The notes below the pieces were generated by a model. The model worked only from the letters and a program-made list of their open reading frames with translations, searched no databases and was not told the origin of the DNA. A stretch of 64,000 nt of DNA from contig NZ_JAKNUW010000006.1 of the NCBI RefSeq assembly GCF_023155805.1, positions 1 to 64,000 of the forward strand. Direction: 5' to 3'. A program made the position numbers and the translations under genes. The first letter of the stretch is position 1. The number at the start of each line of letters is the position of its first letter. Origin of the DNA: Micrococcus lacusdianchii. Its GTDB lineage: Bacteria; Actinomycetota; Actinomycetes; Actinomycetales; Micrococcaceae. Below are positions 26,717-35,119 of the stretch, piece by piece.

Positions 26717-28233
26717 ACTCGAATCCGGGGGTCGAGGACGGCGTAGAGGATGTCCGCCACGAGGTTCATGAGGACGGCCGCGGTGCCGGTCACCAGGAAG
26801 AACGCCATCACGGGGGCGGGGTCCACCTGGTGCAGGCCGGTGGCGAACAGCTCGCCCATGCCCTTCCAGCCGAACACGCGCTCGGTGATGACCGCGCCGC
26901 CGATCAGGCCGGCGAAGTCGAACGCCATGATCGTGGTGATCGGGATCAGCGAGTTGCGGAAGGCGTGCTTGAGGATGACCTGCCGCTCGCCGAGGCCCTT
27001 GGCCCGGGCGGTGCGTATGTAGTCCTGGCGGGAGACCTCCAGCATGGAGGAGCGGGTGTACCGCGAGTACGTGGCGACCGAGATGATGGTCAGCAGGATG
27101 GTCGGCAGCAGCAGCTGCGTGCCCTTGTCGAGGAACAGCACCCAGAAGTCCGCCTTCAGATTGGGGGTCTCGGAGCCGATCGTGGAGATGGGGCGCGACT
27201 TCACCCGCAGGAGGGCGGGCCAATAGTTCATCATGTGCTCGGCGATGATGGCAGTGCCCATGACGAGCGCCGTCACCACGGAGACCGTGACGGCCGACCC
27301 CTGGGAGAAGCCGCCCAGAAGACGGCCCACGAGGACGCCCACGAGCACGGTGATGACGGCGAGGCCGGCGATGATCCAGCCGTTGGGGTTCGCGAACAGG
27401 ATGCCGTAGGTGGCGTAGTAGCCCACCATGCCCAGGGCCACGGTCACGAGGCCCGCCTTCAGCACGGAGCGGTTGCGCAGGCCGGTGACGAGTGCGGTGG
27501 CGCCCACGGCGACGGCCAGGCCGATGACCAGCTGCACCACCGGCCCCAGCCTGGGGTTGCGCCACATGTCGAGCGCGAACATCAGGTAGGCGCCCAGCAC
27601 CACGACGGCGACGGTGGCCAGGAACGTGAAGGCGCGGCGGGCGAGCGAACCGGCCATGGCGGCCTGGAGGGCCAGGCCGAGGATCACCGCGAGGCCGATG
27701 ATCAGCGCCCAGTTCAGGGTGGGCTCGGCGATCCAGTTGTTGTACCCGATCGCCATGTACTCCTTCAGGAGCACGGCGGCCCAGAACACGGGCAGGGAGA
27801 AGAAGAGGAAGATGAGGAACGTGACGGCGTAGTCGAGGCCGGAATACTGGCGGATGGCCGTGATGATGCCCACGGCCACGCCGATGATGATCGCCAGGAC
27901 GGTGGCGAGGACCACGAGGCGCAGCGTGGAGCTGGCGGCGTTGGCCAGGAGGTCGGCGACCTGCTGGCCGGATCGGTTGGTACCCAGGGTGCCCTGGCCC
28001 AGGAGGTAGCCGCCGAGACCCTGGAGCCAGATGAAGTAGCGGACGTACCAGGGCCGGTCCAGGTCCATGTAGGCGATGCGGGTGGCGATCAGCTGATCGC
28101 GGTTGTTCGCCTGCGACTCCCGGAGGTCGGAGAGGGGGTCGCCCGAGTTGACGACGAGGAAGAACAGCAGGATCGACGCGCCGAAGAGGACGAGCAGGGA
28201 GCTGCCCAGGCGTCTCAGGATGAATTTCAGCAC
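26713..28233 (-). CDS. Peptide ABC importer permease (OppB/DppB type, enlarged)
   Basis: The 506-residue permease has the OppB N-terminal domain (LKFILRRLGSSLLVLFGASI) and the transport domain with EAA loop DYIRTARAKGLGERQVILKH and LIGGAVITERVFGWKGMG. It is some 180 residues longer than E. coli OppB because several extra membrane helices lie between about residues 175 and 310 (LALQAAMAGSLARRAFTFLA, LKAGLVTVALGMVGYYAT). I recall similarly enlarged permeases in related actinobacteria. GTG 28233 is preferred over ATG 28296: the homologous part starts there and GGAAGG lies upstream. Confidence 0.92.
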   Translation of the reverse strand: MLKFILRRLGSSLLVLFGASILLFFLVVNSGDPLSDLRESQANNRDQLIATRIAYMDLDRPWYVRYFIWLQGLGGYLLGQGTLGTNRSGQQVADLLANAASSTLRLVVLATVLAIIIGVAVGIITAIRQYSGLDYAVTFLIFLFFSLPVFWAAVLLKEYMAIGYNNWIAEPTLNWALIIGLAVILGLALQAAMAGSLARRAFTFLATVAVVVLGAYLMFALDMWRNPRLGPVVQLVIGLAVAVGATALVTGLRNRSVLKAGLVTVALGMVGYYATYGILFANPNGWIIAGLAVITVLVGVLVGRLLGGFSQGSAVTVSVVTALVMGTAIIAEHMMNYWPALLRVKSRPISTIGSETPNLKADFWVLFLDKGTQLLLPTILLTIISVATYSRYTRSSMLEVSRQDYIRTARAKGLGERQVILKHAFRNSLIPITTIMAFDFAGLIGGAVITERVFGWKGMGELFATGLHQVDPAPVMAFFLVTGTAAVLMNLVADILYAVLDPRIRV

Positions 28234-28297
28234 AACAGGGGGTGGCCTTCCGTGCGGACTGGGAAGTGGGTGGAGTGTCGGAGTTCGCTCCGTCATG

Positions 28298-28332
28298 GGA
28301 CTGGGCCCGACCGCGACGGCCGGGCCCAGTCC
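28298..28332 (-). terminator. Intra-operon hairpin 2 after the peptide-binding protein gene
   Basis: Arms of 12 bases (28298-28309 and 28321-28332) are perfect. It is the second of two tandem hairpins between the binding-protein gene and the first permease. Confidence 0.65.
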
Positions 28333-28341
28333 TCAACGCAC

Positions 28342-28371
28342 GGCCGCCGGGACCCGGGGGTCCCGGCGGCC
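28342..28371 (-). terminator. Intra-operon hairpin 1 after the peptide-binding protein gene
   Basis: Perfect 14-base arms (28342-28355 and 28358-28371) leave only a two-base loop GG. It begins 24 bases past the stop codon of the binding protein and should reduce transcription into the permease genes. Confidence 0.7.
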
Positions 28372-28395
28372 ACACGATCAGTGGTCAGGCAATCG

Positions 28396-30306
28396 TCACT
28401 CGGCGACGCGCTTCCACTGCTCGACGTTCCAGAGGGCGCCGGTCTGCACGGAGGTGGCGCGCACGTTGGCGAGGTCCGCCTGGTGGGCGAGCACACCCGG
28501 GTGCGCGTACAGCGGGATGGCCTGGAAGTCCTCCCACAGGGCCTTCTCGATGGCCTTGGTCTGCTCCAGCTGCTCCTTCTCGTCCAGCGAGGTGGAGAGC
28601 TTGTCCCACGCCTCGTCGACGGTCTTGTTGGAGTAGGACTGCTGGTTCTGCTGGCCGTCCGACTGGTAGATGTTCGCGCCGGAGGCCTTCTGGCCGGAGC
28701 CCGACCACGCGAAGAGCGCCACGTCGTAGTCGCCCGCCGGCATGACCTCCTTGAAGAACACCTGGCTGTTGGCGTCCTGGATGTCGAAGCCGGCCTTGTC
28801 GCACTCGGACTTGATGAGCGCGACGGTCTCGGTGCGGCGCTGGTTGCCGGCCTGGTAGCCGAGGCGCACGACGGGCTTGTCCACACCGGACTGCTCGACG
28901 AGCTGCTTGGCCTTCTCCGGGTTCGGCTGGTCCAGCTCCTTCGGGTAGGCCGCGTCCACGACCTCCTGGTAGTTCTCCTGGAACGGGAACACCTCACGGG
29001 CGTTCAGGACCTGCGCGTCCGGGTTGATCGGCTTGATCAGGCTGTCCACGATCTGCTGGCGCGGCACGCACAGGGCGAACGCCTCGCGCAGCTCCGGGCT
29101 GTCCGCGAACACGGAGCCCTCGCCGCGGTTGAAGTCGAGGTGCTCCCAGGTCATCTCGTCGCCCTTCTGGACGTTGACCTGGTCGCCCAGGCCGTCCAGC
29201 TGGGAGACGGTGTCAATGGTGGCCTGGGGCTCGATGACGTCGAGCTCCTTGTTCTGCAGCGCCTGGACGTGGGTCTCCGGGGCGGCGAACTTGATCACCA
29301 GCTCCTTGGTGGCGGCCGGGGTGCCCCAGTACTCCGGGTTGGCCTCCAGGGTGATGGAGTTGCCGGCCTGCCAGCTGCCGTCCTTGATGCGGTACGGGCC
29401 CATGGACGGGATCATGTCCTGCTCGGGAAGCTCGCCCGGGGAGAAGTCCCAGCCGTTGTTCCAGAACTCGGCGGCCGGCTTCAGGGCCTCCACATCCTTG
29501 GCCTTAGCCGCCTCCACGAGGGCGTCCAGCTCCATGTCTGCGCCCTTGGCGATCACGTGGGCCGGGAGGGCGGTGTTCACGAGGATCTCCCAGTCGGCGT
29601 AGGGCTCCTCGTAGGTGATGGTGAACTCCTTGCCGTTGGGGTCACCCTCAGGAGCCTCGGGGATGCGCTTGCCGAACTCGGTGGAGATCGTCTCGAACAG
29701 CGGCGGCTTGTCGCCGGTCTCCGGGTCCGCCTCGCCCTCCGGATTCTGGATGGTGGGGTTGTCAGCGGCCCACTGGACGATGTAGTCCGCGGCGGTCACG
29801 GGGGTGCCGTCGGACCACTTCGCGTCCTCGGCGATCGTGTACTTCACCGTGAGCGGATCGTCCGAGATCTTCTCGTACGTGCCGAACTCCTCGTTGGGCA
29901 GCAGGGTGCCGTCGGTGCCGTAGTACCAGAAGCTCGAGAACAGGCGGTCCACCACGGCGGAGTTGTACGTGCTGTAGGTGTTCTCCTGCACGCCGTTGTA
30001 CGAGAGGAACTCGTCGGCGCCGACGGAGTACGCGATGGAGCCGTCCTCGGTCTGCACGTCGCCCAGGTCGGCCAGGCCCGGACCGTCGACGGGCGCGGTG
30101 AGCTTCTGGCCGTTCTCGCCCGTGGTCACCTCGACGGCGCCGCCGGAGGCGGAGCCGCCCTCGGCGGCCGAGGAGGAGCCGCCGTTCGCGGCCGGCGAGG
30201 AGGAGCCGCCGTCGTTGGAGGCCGGGCCGGCCGGGGAGCATGCCGAGAGGACGAGCGCGGAGCCGAAGGCGAGCGCCGTGGCCGCAGAGAGCTTCGTGTG
30301 CTTCAT
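28396..30306 (-). CDS. Peptide-binding lipoprotein of ABC importer (OppA type)
   Basis: The 636-residue protein has a lipoprotein signal (MKHTKLSAATALAFGSALVL then SACS, cysteine near residue 23), a Ser/Gly linker and the SBP family 5 fold (KWSDGTPVTAADYIVQWA; DQPNPEKAKQLVEQSG; WNVEQWKRVAE at the end). It binds oligopeptides at the outer face of the membrane and feeds the two permeases. GGAAG precedes the start. First gene of a four-gene operon. Confidence 0.95.
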   Translation of the reverse strand: MKHTKLSAATALAFGSALVLSACSPAGPASNDGGSSSPAANGGSSSAAEGGSASGGAVEVTTGENGQKLTAPVDGPGLADLGDVQTEDGSIAYSVGADEFLSYNGVQENTYSTYNSAVVDRLFSSFWYYGTDGTLLPNEEFGTYEKISDDPLTVKYTIAEDAKWSDGTPVTAADYIVQWAADNPTIQNPEGEADPETGDKPPLFETISTEFGKRIPEAPEGDPNGKEFTITYEEPYADWEILVNTALPAHVIAKGADMELDALVEAAKAKDVEALKPAAEFWNNGWDFSPGELPEQDMIPSMGPYRIKDGSWQAGNSITLEANPEYWGTPAATKELVIKFAAPETHVQALQNKELDVIEPQATIDTVSQLDGLGDQVNVQKGDEMTWEHLDFNRGEGSVFADSPELREAFALCVPRQQIVDSLIKPINPDAQVLNAREVFPFQENYQEVVDAAYPKELDQPNPEKAKQLVEQSGVDKPVVRLGYQAGNQRRTETVALIKSECDKAGFDIQDANSQVFFKEVMPAGDYDVALFAWSGSGQKASGANIYQSDGQQNQQSYSNKTVDEAWDKLSTSLDEKEQLEQTKAIEKALWEDFQAIPLYAHPGVLAHQADLANVRATSVQTGALWNVEQWKRVAE

Positions 30307-30422
30307 GGAAGGATCTTCCGTTCATCTGAAGGTGCAAGGGCGACCCGGGCGGGCGGGGATCCCCCCGCCTGGGACGACCTCCGGTGTGGCGCCAATCATG
30401 ACCACTCCGTGAGATGAGACAC

Positions 30423-30428
30423 ACTGTA
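30423..30428 (-). promoter_or_regulatory. Candidate -10 box of the peptide importer operon
   Basis: TACAGT on the minus strand would give a leader of about 110 bases; the surrounding 30400-30450 is less GC-rich than the rest of the window. Confidence 0.4.
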
Positions 30429-30439
30429 ACGGGTATCTC

Positions 30440-31011
30440 GGTGTAACGGAAAGCGGCCACTCGGGGGCGTTATATGACGCCCTCCCCGTCCCGCCACGGC
30501 AGCCCGTCCCCGCGGCAGCTGTGGGCCTACCGGGAAGTATCCCAGGTAGCTCACCCCCGAGGTGGTGTAGGTGAACGTGATCCCCATGACCACGCGGATG
30601 CCCACATGCATGCCCCAGGCGGCCACCGCGAACAGCCGGCCCAGCCGCCGAAGAGCTCCGTGCGTAGACCGTCGATCGCGATCTGCCCGCGCAGCACCTC
30701 TCCCCCGGCCCACGTCACCCCCAACTGGCTGCGGACCTTGGCCACGCCCGAGATGAGGTAGACCACGCACGTGGTCGCGTTGACCATGGGCGCGACGCCG
30801 AGGGTGGCGAGCGCGTTGACGGCCTGAGCGTCGTCGAACAGACCGTCAGCCACCCGCGGCGCCAGCGGGCGCTGCAGCACCTTCACCACACCGACGGGCT
30901 CGAAGCGGCGCGGCGCCCCTGCACCGCGCGGGCGTCTGCCGGGGTGGGCTCGGGGACGGTGCGCCCGGGGGCCGACGCCGTCCGGTGACGGCGGACGGTC
31001 GGGGGTCTCAT
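30440..31011 (-). pseudogene. Broken HTTM (vitamin-K-carboxylase-like) membrane protein gene
   Basis: Three reading frames carry pieces of one protein. Piece 1 starts at ATG 31011 behind a good GAGGAGG site and runs to the stop at 30883. A shifted frame continues RRFEPVGVVKVLQRPLAP, then LFDDAQAVNALATLGV, VVYLISGVAKVRSQLG and WAGGEVLRGQIAIDGLRTEL down to about 30650. A second shift gives HVGIRVVMGITFTYTTSGVS to about 30470. These match parts of HTTM-domain proteins. The stretch between LATLGV and MVNATTCVVYL lacks the middle membrane helices, so an internal deletion is likely as well. Same strand as and 32 bases after the FAD oxidoreductase gene, its probable former partner. Confidence 0.75.
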
Positions 31012-31043
31012 GGGCTCCTCCTCGGGGTATGTGCGGTGACGGG

Positions 31044-32594
31044 TCAGGCGGCGACCCGGTCGGCCAGCAGGGTGCGCACGGCCCAGGCGCCGGCCATGCC
31101 GTGGACGCCGGCGCCGGGCGGCGTGGAGGCGGAGGCGAGGTAGAGGCCCGGTCGGCCCGCGCGGTGCGGCACGGGGGTCGGGGCAGGGCGCAGGAGCAGC
31201 TGCAGCCCGCCCATCGAACCGCCGGCGATGTCCCCGCCCACCAGGTTGGGGTCCCAGGCCTCGAGGTCGGCGGGCCGGGAGGCCTCGGCGTGCACGATCC
31301 GGTCCCGGAAGCCGGGGGCGAACCGCTCGACCTGCTCCTCGATCAGCGGCCGCACGTCCCCGGCCCAGCCGTGCGGGACGTGGGCGTAGGACCACACCAC
31401 GGTGCGGCCCGCGGCCGCGCCCATGGCGCGCGAGGGGTCCGCCGCCTGCTGCTGGCAGAGCATGACGAACGGCTGCTCGGGCATGCGGCCGGCGGCGGCC
31501 TCGGCCTCGGCGTGCTGGATCTGCGCCGACGTGCCGCCGAGGTGCACCGTGCCGGCGCCCGTCAGGGCCGCATCCGTCCAGGGGATGGGCCCGTCCAGGA
31601 GGAAGTCCACCTTGGACACGGCCGCGCCGTAGCGCCAGCGCCGCAGGGCCCGGGCGTAGCCGGCGGGCAGGTCCGTCCCGGCCAGTGCGGCCACCTGGCG
31701 CGGCGTCATGTCCAGCAGGACCGCGTCCGCGGCGGGCAGCTCACCCAGATCTCTCACGTCATGGTCCAGGTGCAGCCGGCCGCCGTGGTCCTCGAGCACC
31801 GCGACCAGTGCGGCGACGATCGCACCCGAGCCGCCCTCGGCGACGGGCCAGCCCGTGGTCATGCCCAACGCGCCGAACAGTGCGCCGAACGCGCTGGTCA
31901 GGGGCCGGCCGGGGGGCAGGATCGCGTGCACGGCCGACCCCGTGTACAGGGCGCGAGCCTGCTCGGTGCGGAAGGCGGCCCGGGCCGTCCATGCCGCCGG
32001 CCACGGGGCGCGCAGGCCCAGCTGCGCCATGGCCACGGGGTGCGGCCAGGGCCGCAGCATGGGGCCGAGCACGTCCTCGACGAGCTTCTGGGGCTGCCGC
32101 ACGAGGGCGCCGTGCACCGCCCGCCACGCCCTAGCGTCGGCGCCGAGGCCCTCGGCGGTACGGTCGAGATCCCGGTGCAGGAGGGCCGCGGGGCCCTCCG
32201 GCAGAGGGTGCCCCATGGGCAGGTCGGGGTGCAGCCACCGCAGTCCACGGCCGGTGAGGTTGAGCTCATGGAACACCGGACTCGCCACGCCGAACGGGTG
32301 GGCGGCGGCGCCGAGGTCCACCACGGTTCCCTCCCCCAGCACCGGGGCCGAGGCACTCGCCCCGCCCGGCGCGCAGTGCCGTTCGTACACGTCCACCTCC
32401 CAGCCCTCCCGGGCCAGCAGGGCGGCGGCGGTCAGGCCGTTGGGGCCCGAGCCCACGACGACGGCGCGTCCGGGCTCGGCCCCGCGGGGCAGCGCGAACC
32501 CCTGGCCGGGGGCGGCGCGCTCCGCCCCGAGGGGGAGGCCGAGTCGGTCGGCGAAACCGGTCACGCGGATGGGCAGGGACGGCCTGCGGGACAT
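31044..32594 (-). CDS. Phytoene-desaturase-like FAD oxidoreductase
   Basis: The 516-residue flavoprotein has the dinucleotide-binding motif VVVGSGPNGLTAAALLAREG near residue 45, then VYERHCAPGGAS, and a C-terminal FAD motif (PGLYLASASTPPGAGVHGMA) as in carotenoid-desaturase/retinol-saturase relatives. The true substrate is unknown, and no other carotenoid gene is nearby, so I would not call it a pigment gene. It is followed by the broken HTTM gene on the same strand. Confidence 0.88.
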   Translation of the reverse strand: MSRRPSLPIRVTGFADRLGLPLGAERAAPGQGFALPRGAEPGRAVVVGSGPNGLTAAALLAREGWEVDVYERHCAPGGASASAPVLGEGTVVDLGAAAHPFGVASPVFHELNLTGRGLRWLHPDLPMGHPLPEGPAALLHRDLDRTAEGLGADARAWRAVHGALVRQPQKLVEDVLGPMLRPWPHPVAMAQLGLRAPWPAAWTARAAFRTEQARALYTGSAVHAILPPGRPLTSAFGALFGALGMTTGWPVAEGGSGAIVAALVAVLEDHGGRLHLDHDVRDLGELPAADAVLLDMTPRQVAALAGTDLPAGYARALRRWRYGAAVSKVDFLLDGPIPWTDAALTGAGTVHLGGTSAQIQHAEAEAAAGRMPEQPFVMLCQQQAADPSRAMGAAAGRTVVWSYAHVPHGWAGDVRPLIEEQVERFAPGFRDRIVHAEASRPADLEAWDPNLVGGDIAGGSMGGLQLLLRPAPTPVPHRAGRPGLYLASASTPPGAGVHGMAGAWAVRTLLADRVAA

Positions 32595-32639
32595 GGTGGG
32601 CTCCTGTGGTCGGGGCGGGCCGGGGCGGTCCGCCCCCCC

Positions 32640-32645
32640 TAGGAT
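32640..32645 (+). promoter_or_regulatory. Candidate -10 box, ZIP transporter
   Basis: TAGGAT precedes a leader of about 55 bases that ends in a GGAAGGAGG ribosome binding site. Confidence 0.45.
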
Positions 32646-32706
32646 GGCGGACGACCCCGCAGGCCGTCCCGGCCACGCCGACCGCCGTCTGGAAGGAGGC
32701 CCACGC

Positions 32707-33501
32707 ATGGACCCATTCTGGGCGGCCCTCGCGCTCACCGTGCTCGCCGGGGCCTCGACCGCCGTCGGCGGCGCCCTGGGCGCCATCGGCCGGCCGATCT
32801 CCGGCCGTGGGCTGGCCATGGCCCTCGGGCTCGCCGCCGGGGTGATGGTGACGGTCTCGCTCGCGGAGATGATGCCGGCCGCGGGCGAGGGTCTGGCCAC
32901 CGGGGTGGGCTCGGCCGGAGGCCTCGCGGCGGTCGCCGCGCTCTTGGCCGGGGCCGGTGCCTACCTCCTGCTGGATCACCTGCTGCCGGAGCCCGCTCCC
33001 CCGGCCCCGGCCGACGGCGCCGGGCCGGGCGGCACGGGAGCCGCCACCCGCCGCATGGCCCGCCTCGGTGCGGTGACGGCCGCCGCGATCGCGGCCCACA
33101 ATCTGCCGGAGGGGTTCGTCACCTTCGCCGGCGCCCTCGAGGACCCCTCCGTGGGGCTCGCCCTGGCCATCGCGATGGCGGTGCACAACGTCCCGGAGGG
33201 CATCGCCGTCGCCGTCCCGGTGCGCACCGCGACGGGCTCGCGGCGCCGCGCCTTCACCTGGGCGGCGGTGGCCGGCGTGGCCGAGCCGGTCGGCGCCCTC
33301 GTCGGATACCTGGTGCTCGCGCCCTTCCTGACGCCAGCGGTCCTGGGAGCGGTGTACGGCCTGGTGTCCGGCGTCATGGTGGCGCTGAGCCTGCACGCCC
33401 TGCTCCCCGAGGCGCAGCGCGCCGGCGGACGCGCCCCCGCGCTGCTGGGCGCGCTGGCGGGGATCGCCGTGATGCTGGTCTCCCTCGACCTGCTCGCCTG
33501 A
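32707..33501 (+). CDS. ZIP-family divalent metal transporter
   Basis: The 264-residue membrane protein shows the ZIP metal-site motifs AIAAHNLPEGFVTFAG and AMAVHNVPEGIAVAVP in consecutive helices, typical of ZupT-like uptake systems for zinc and related ions. A short Pro/Gly loop replaces the usual His-rich loop after helix 3. GGAAGGAGG before ATG 32707 is a strong ribosome binding site. It converges on htrA with nine bases between the stops. Confidence 0.93.
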   Translation: MDPFWAALALTVLAGASTAVGGALGAIGRPISGRGLAMALGLAAGVMVTVSLAEMMPAAGEGLATGVGSAGGLAAVAALLAGAGAYLLLDHLLPEPAPPAPADGAGPGGTGAATRRMARLGAVTAAAIAAHNLPEGFVTFAGALEDPSVGLALAIAMAVHNVPEGIAVAVPVRTATGSRRRAFTWAAVAGVAEPVGALVGYLVLAPFLTPAVLGAVYGLVSGVMVALSLHALLPEAQRAGGRAPALLGALAGIAVMLVSLDLLA

Positions 33502-33510
33502 GCCGGCGGC

Positions 33511-34731
33511 TCAGTTGTAGCGGGCCTCCTGGAGGACCGCCTCGGCCTCACGCTCTGTCCCGTCGGGGGTCCGCCACGCGACGGCGATCCGCTCCCCCGC
33601 GTTGTGGTCGTTGACCAGCCGGGACATCCGCGAGGCGTTGCCCCCCACCTCCGTGCCGTCCACGGCGGTGATCACGTCGCCCGGCGCGAGGCCGATCTCC
33701 TCGCCGGCCGAGCCCGGGTCCACTCGGAGGACCTCCACGCCGTCTCCCGAGCCGGAGACCATGATCCCCAGCGAGCCGTCCGCCCCGATGCTCACGGTGT
33801 CCGTTTCCTCCCCCGAGAGGACCTGGGCCACCACGTCGAAGGCCACGTCCAGGGGGATGGCGAAGCCGTCCACCTCCTCCGCGGTGGTCCCCTCGCTGGC
33901 GGCCACGGTCACGCCCACCACCTGGCCCTCGGCGTCCACGAGCGGCCCGCCGGAATAGCCGGGGACCACGTCCGCATCCGTCTGGATGAGCCCGGTGAGG
34001 CGGGCGAAGTCATCCGTCCCCTCGGTGGCCGCCATGATCGACTGGTCGGTCCGCAGCACCTCGCCGACCACGGCCGTCAGGTGGCCCTGTCCGGAGCCGT
34101 TGCCGACGGCGGCCACCTGCTCTCCGCGGGCGGGGACCGCTCGGGACACGCTCGTGGGGGTCAGGTCCGCGACGCCCTCCACGTCCAGCACGGCGATGTC
34201 GTGCTGGGCGTCCCGGCCCAGGACCGTGGCCGTGTACCGCCGCCCCGTGTCCGCCACGGTGACGAAGACATCCGAGGAGTCCTCTACCACGTGGTAGTTG
34301 GTGATCGCGAGCCCGTCCTCGGACAGCACGATCCCGGTCCCGGTGCCCATCATGGTGCCCAGCGTGGTCTCCACGAGGAGCACGCCCGGAGCGTCGTCCA
34401 CCCGGGCGCCGGCGGCGAGATCCGGGCCCGACCCCACCGCGCCGTCCCAGTCCACGGCCACGCCGTCGTGGGCACCCTCGAGGCCGGCCGCGAGCGCCTG
34501 CACCTCCTCGCTCGACGCACGGGGGGCCGCCGCCTCCGTCCCCTGCCGTGCGGCCACATCCCCCATGCGCCCGGCGACCAGCAGCGCCAGCCCCGCGGCC
34601 AGCACCACCGCGCCGAGCACGCCGAGGACGCTGATCAGGACCGTCACCGGCGAGCGTCGCCGCGGGCGTGGGGGCTGCGGCCACCCGGGCGGCGGGGCCG
34701 GGGGCGGCCAGGAGGATGGGGCGCCGGTCAC
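33511..34731 (-). CDS. htrA: HtrA-like membrane-anchored serine protease with PDZ domain
   Basis: The 406-residue protein has a Pro-rich cytosolic start, one membrane helix (residues 29-54, VTVLISVLGVLGAVVLAAGL), a trypsin-like domain with histidine in NYHVVEDS, aspartate in HDIAVLD and serine in PGYSGGPLVD, and a PDZ domain with GLAPGDVITAVDG. It degrades damaged proteins outside the membrane. GNSGGP is usual in the family; here Tyr replaces Asn before the catalytic serine. It begins five bases after the tpx remnant ends, so it now shares the tpx promoter. The start is GTG 34731. Confidence 0.92.
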   Translation of the reverse strand: MTGAPSSWPPPAPPPGWPQPPRPRRRSPVTVLISVLGVLGAVVLAAGLALLVAGRMGDVAARQGTEAAAPRASSEEVQALAAGLEGAHDGVAVDWDGAVGSGPDLAAGARVDDAPGVLLVETTLGTMMGTGTGIVLSEDGLAITNYHVVEDSSDVFVTVADTGRRYTATVLGRDAQHDIAVLDVEGVADLTPTSVSRAVPARGEQVAAVGNGSGQGHLTAVVGEVLRTDQSIMAATEGTDDFARLTGLIQTDADVVPGYSGGPLVDAEGQVVGVTVAASEGTTAEEVDGFAIPLDVAFDVVAQVLSGEETDTVSIGADGSLGIMVSGSGDGVEVLRVDPGSAGEEIGLAPGDVITAVDGTEVGGNASRMSRLVNDHNAGERIAVAWRTPDGTEREAEAVLQEARYN

Positions 34732-34736
34732 CGGGA

Positions 34737-35036
34737 TCAGCCGCGCGCGGCGGCCAGGGCGGCCTGGTAGTCCGGCTCGGTGGTGATCTCGTCCACGAGC
34801 TCGGTGTGCGCCACGCGGCCCTCGGGGTCGATCACGACGACGGCGCGCGCGAGCAGCCCCGCCATCGGGCCCTCCGCGAGCTCCACGCCGTAGACGGTGC
34901 CGAAGTCCGAGCGGAAGACGGAGGCGGGGGTGACGGCGTCGATGCCCTCCGCGGAGCAGAAGGGAGCGGCGGAGCCGACCGCGGGCAGCTCGCCCACGGT
35001 GCGGACGGGGGTGCTCTTGAGGTGGGTCAAGGCCAT
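34737..35036 (-). pseudogene. tpx: Thiol peroxidase Tpx with internal in-frame deletion
   Basis: The 99-residue reading frame is the first 25 residues of Tpx ([20 protein letters not shown]) joined directly to its last third ([20 protein letters not shown], then [20 protein letters not shown]). Normal Tpx has about 165 residues. The missing block of roughly 65 residues contains the peroxidatic cysteine (SxDTxVC motif); only the resolving cysteine (FCSAEG) remains. The product cannot work as a peroxidase, though the frame and a leaderless promoter are intact. It is followed by htrA after five bases. I class it as a pseudogene; a new role for the short protein cannot be excluded. Confidence 0.85.
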
Positions 35037-35043
35037 GGGCGAC

Positions 35044-35049
35044 AGCCTA
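35044..35049 (-). promoter_or_regulatory. -10 box of a leaderless promoter, tpx remnant and htrA
   Basis: TAGGCT on the minus strand ends seven bases before the ATG at 35036. Confidence 0.6.
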
Positions 35050-35119
35050 GGATGGCGCGAGGCCGAGCGTGCGCGTGTCACGCGGGACTCGGCGCAGGGC
35101 GAACGGGAGGCCGCATCCG

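Noticed and set aside
31044-32594. A carotenoid pigment cluster around the phytoene-desaturase-like gene
   Set aside because: No crtB, crtE or cyclase gene is nearby, and the family also contains enzymes with other substrates.
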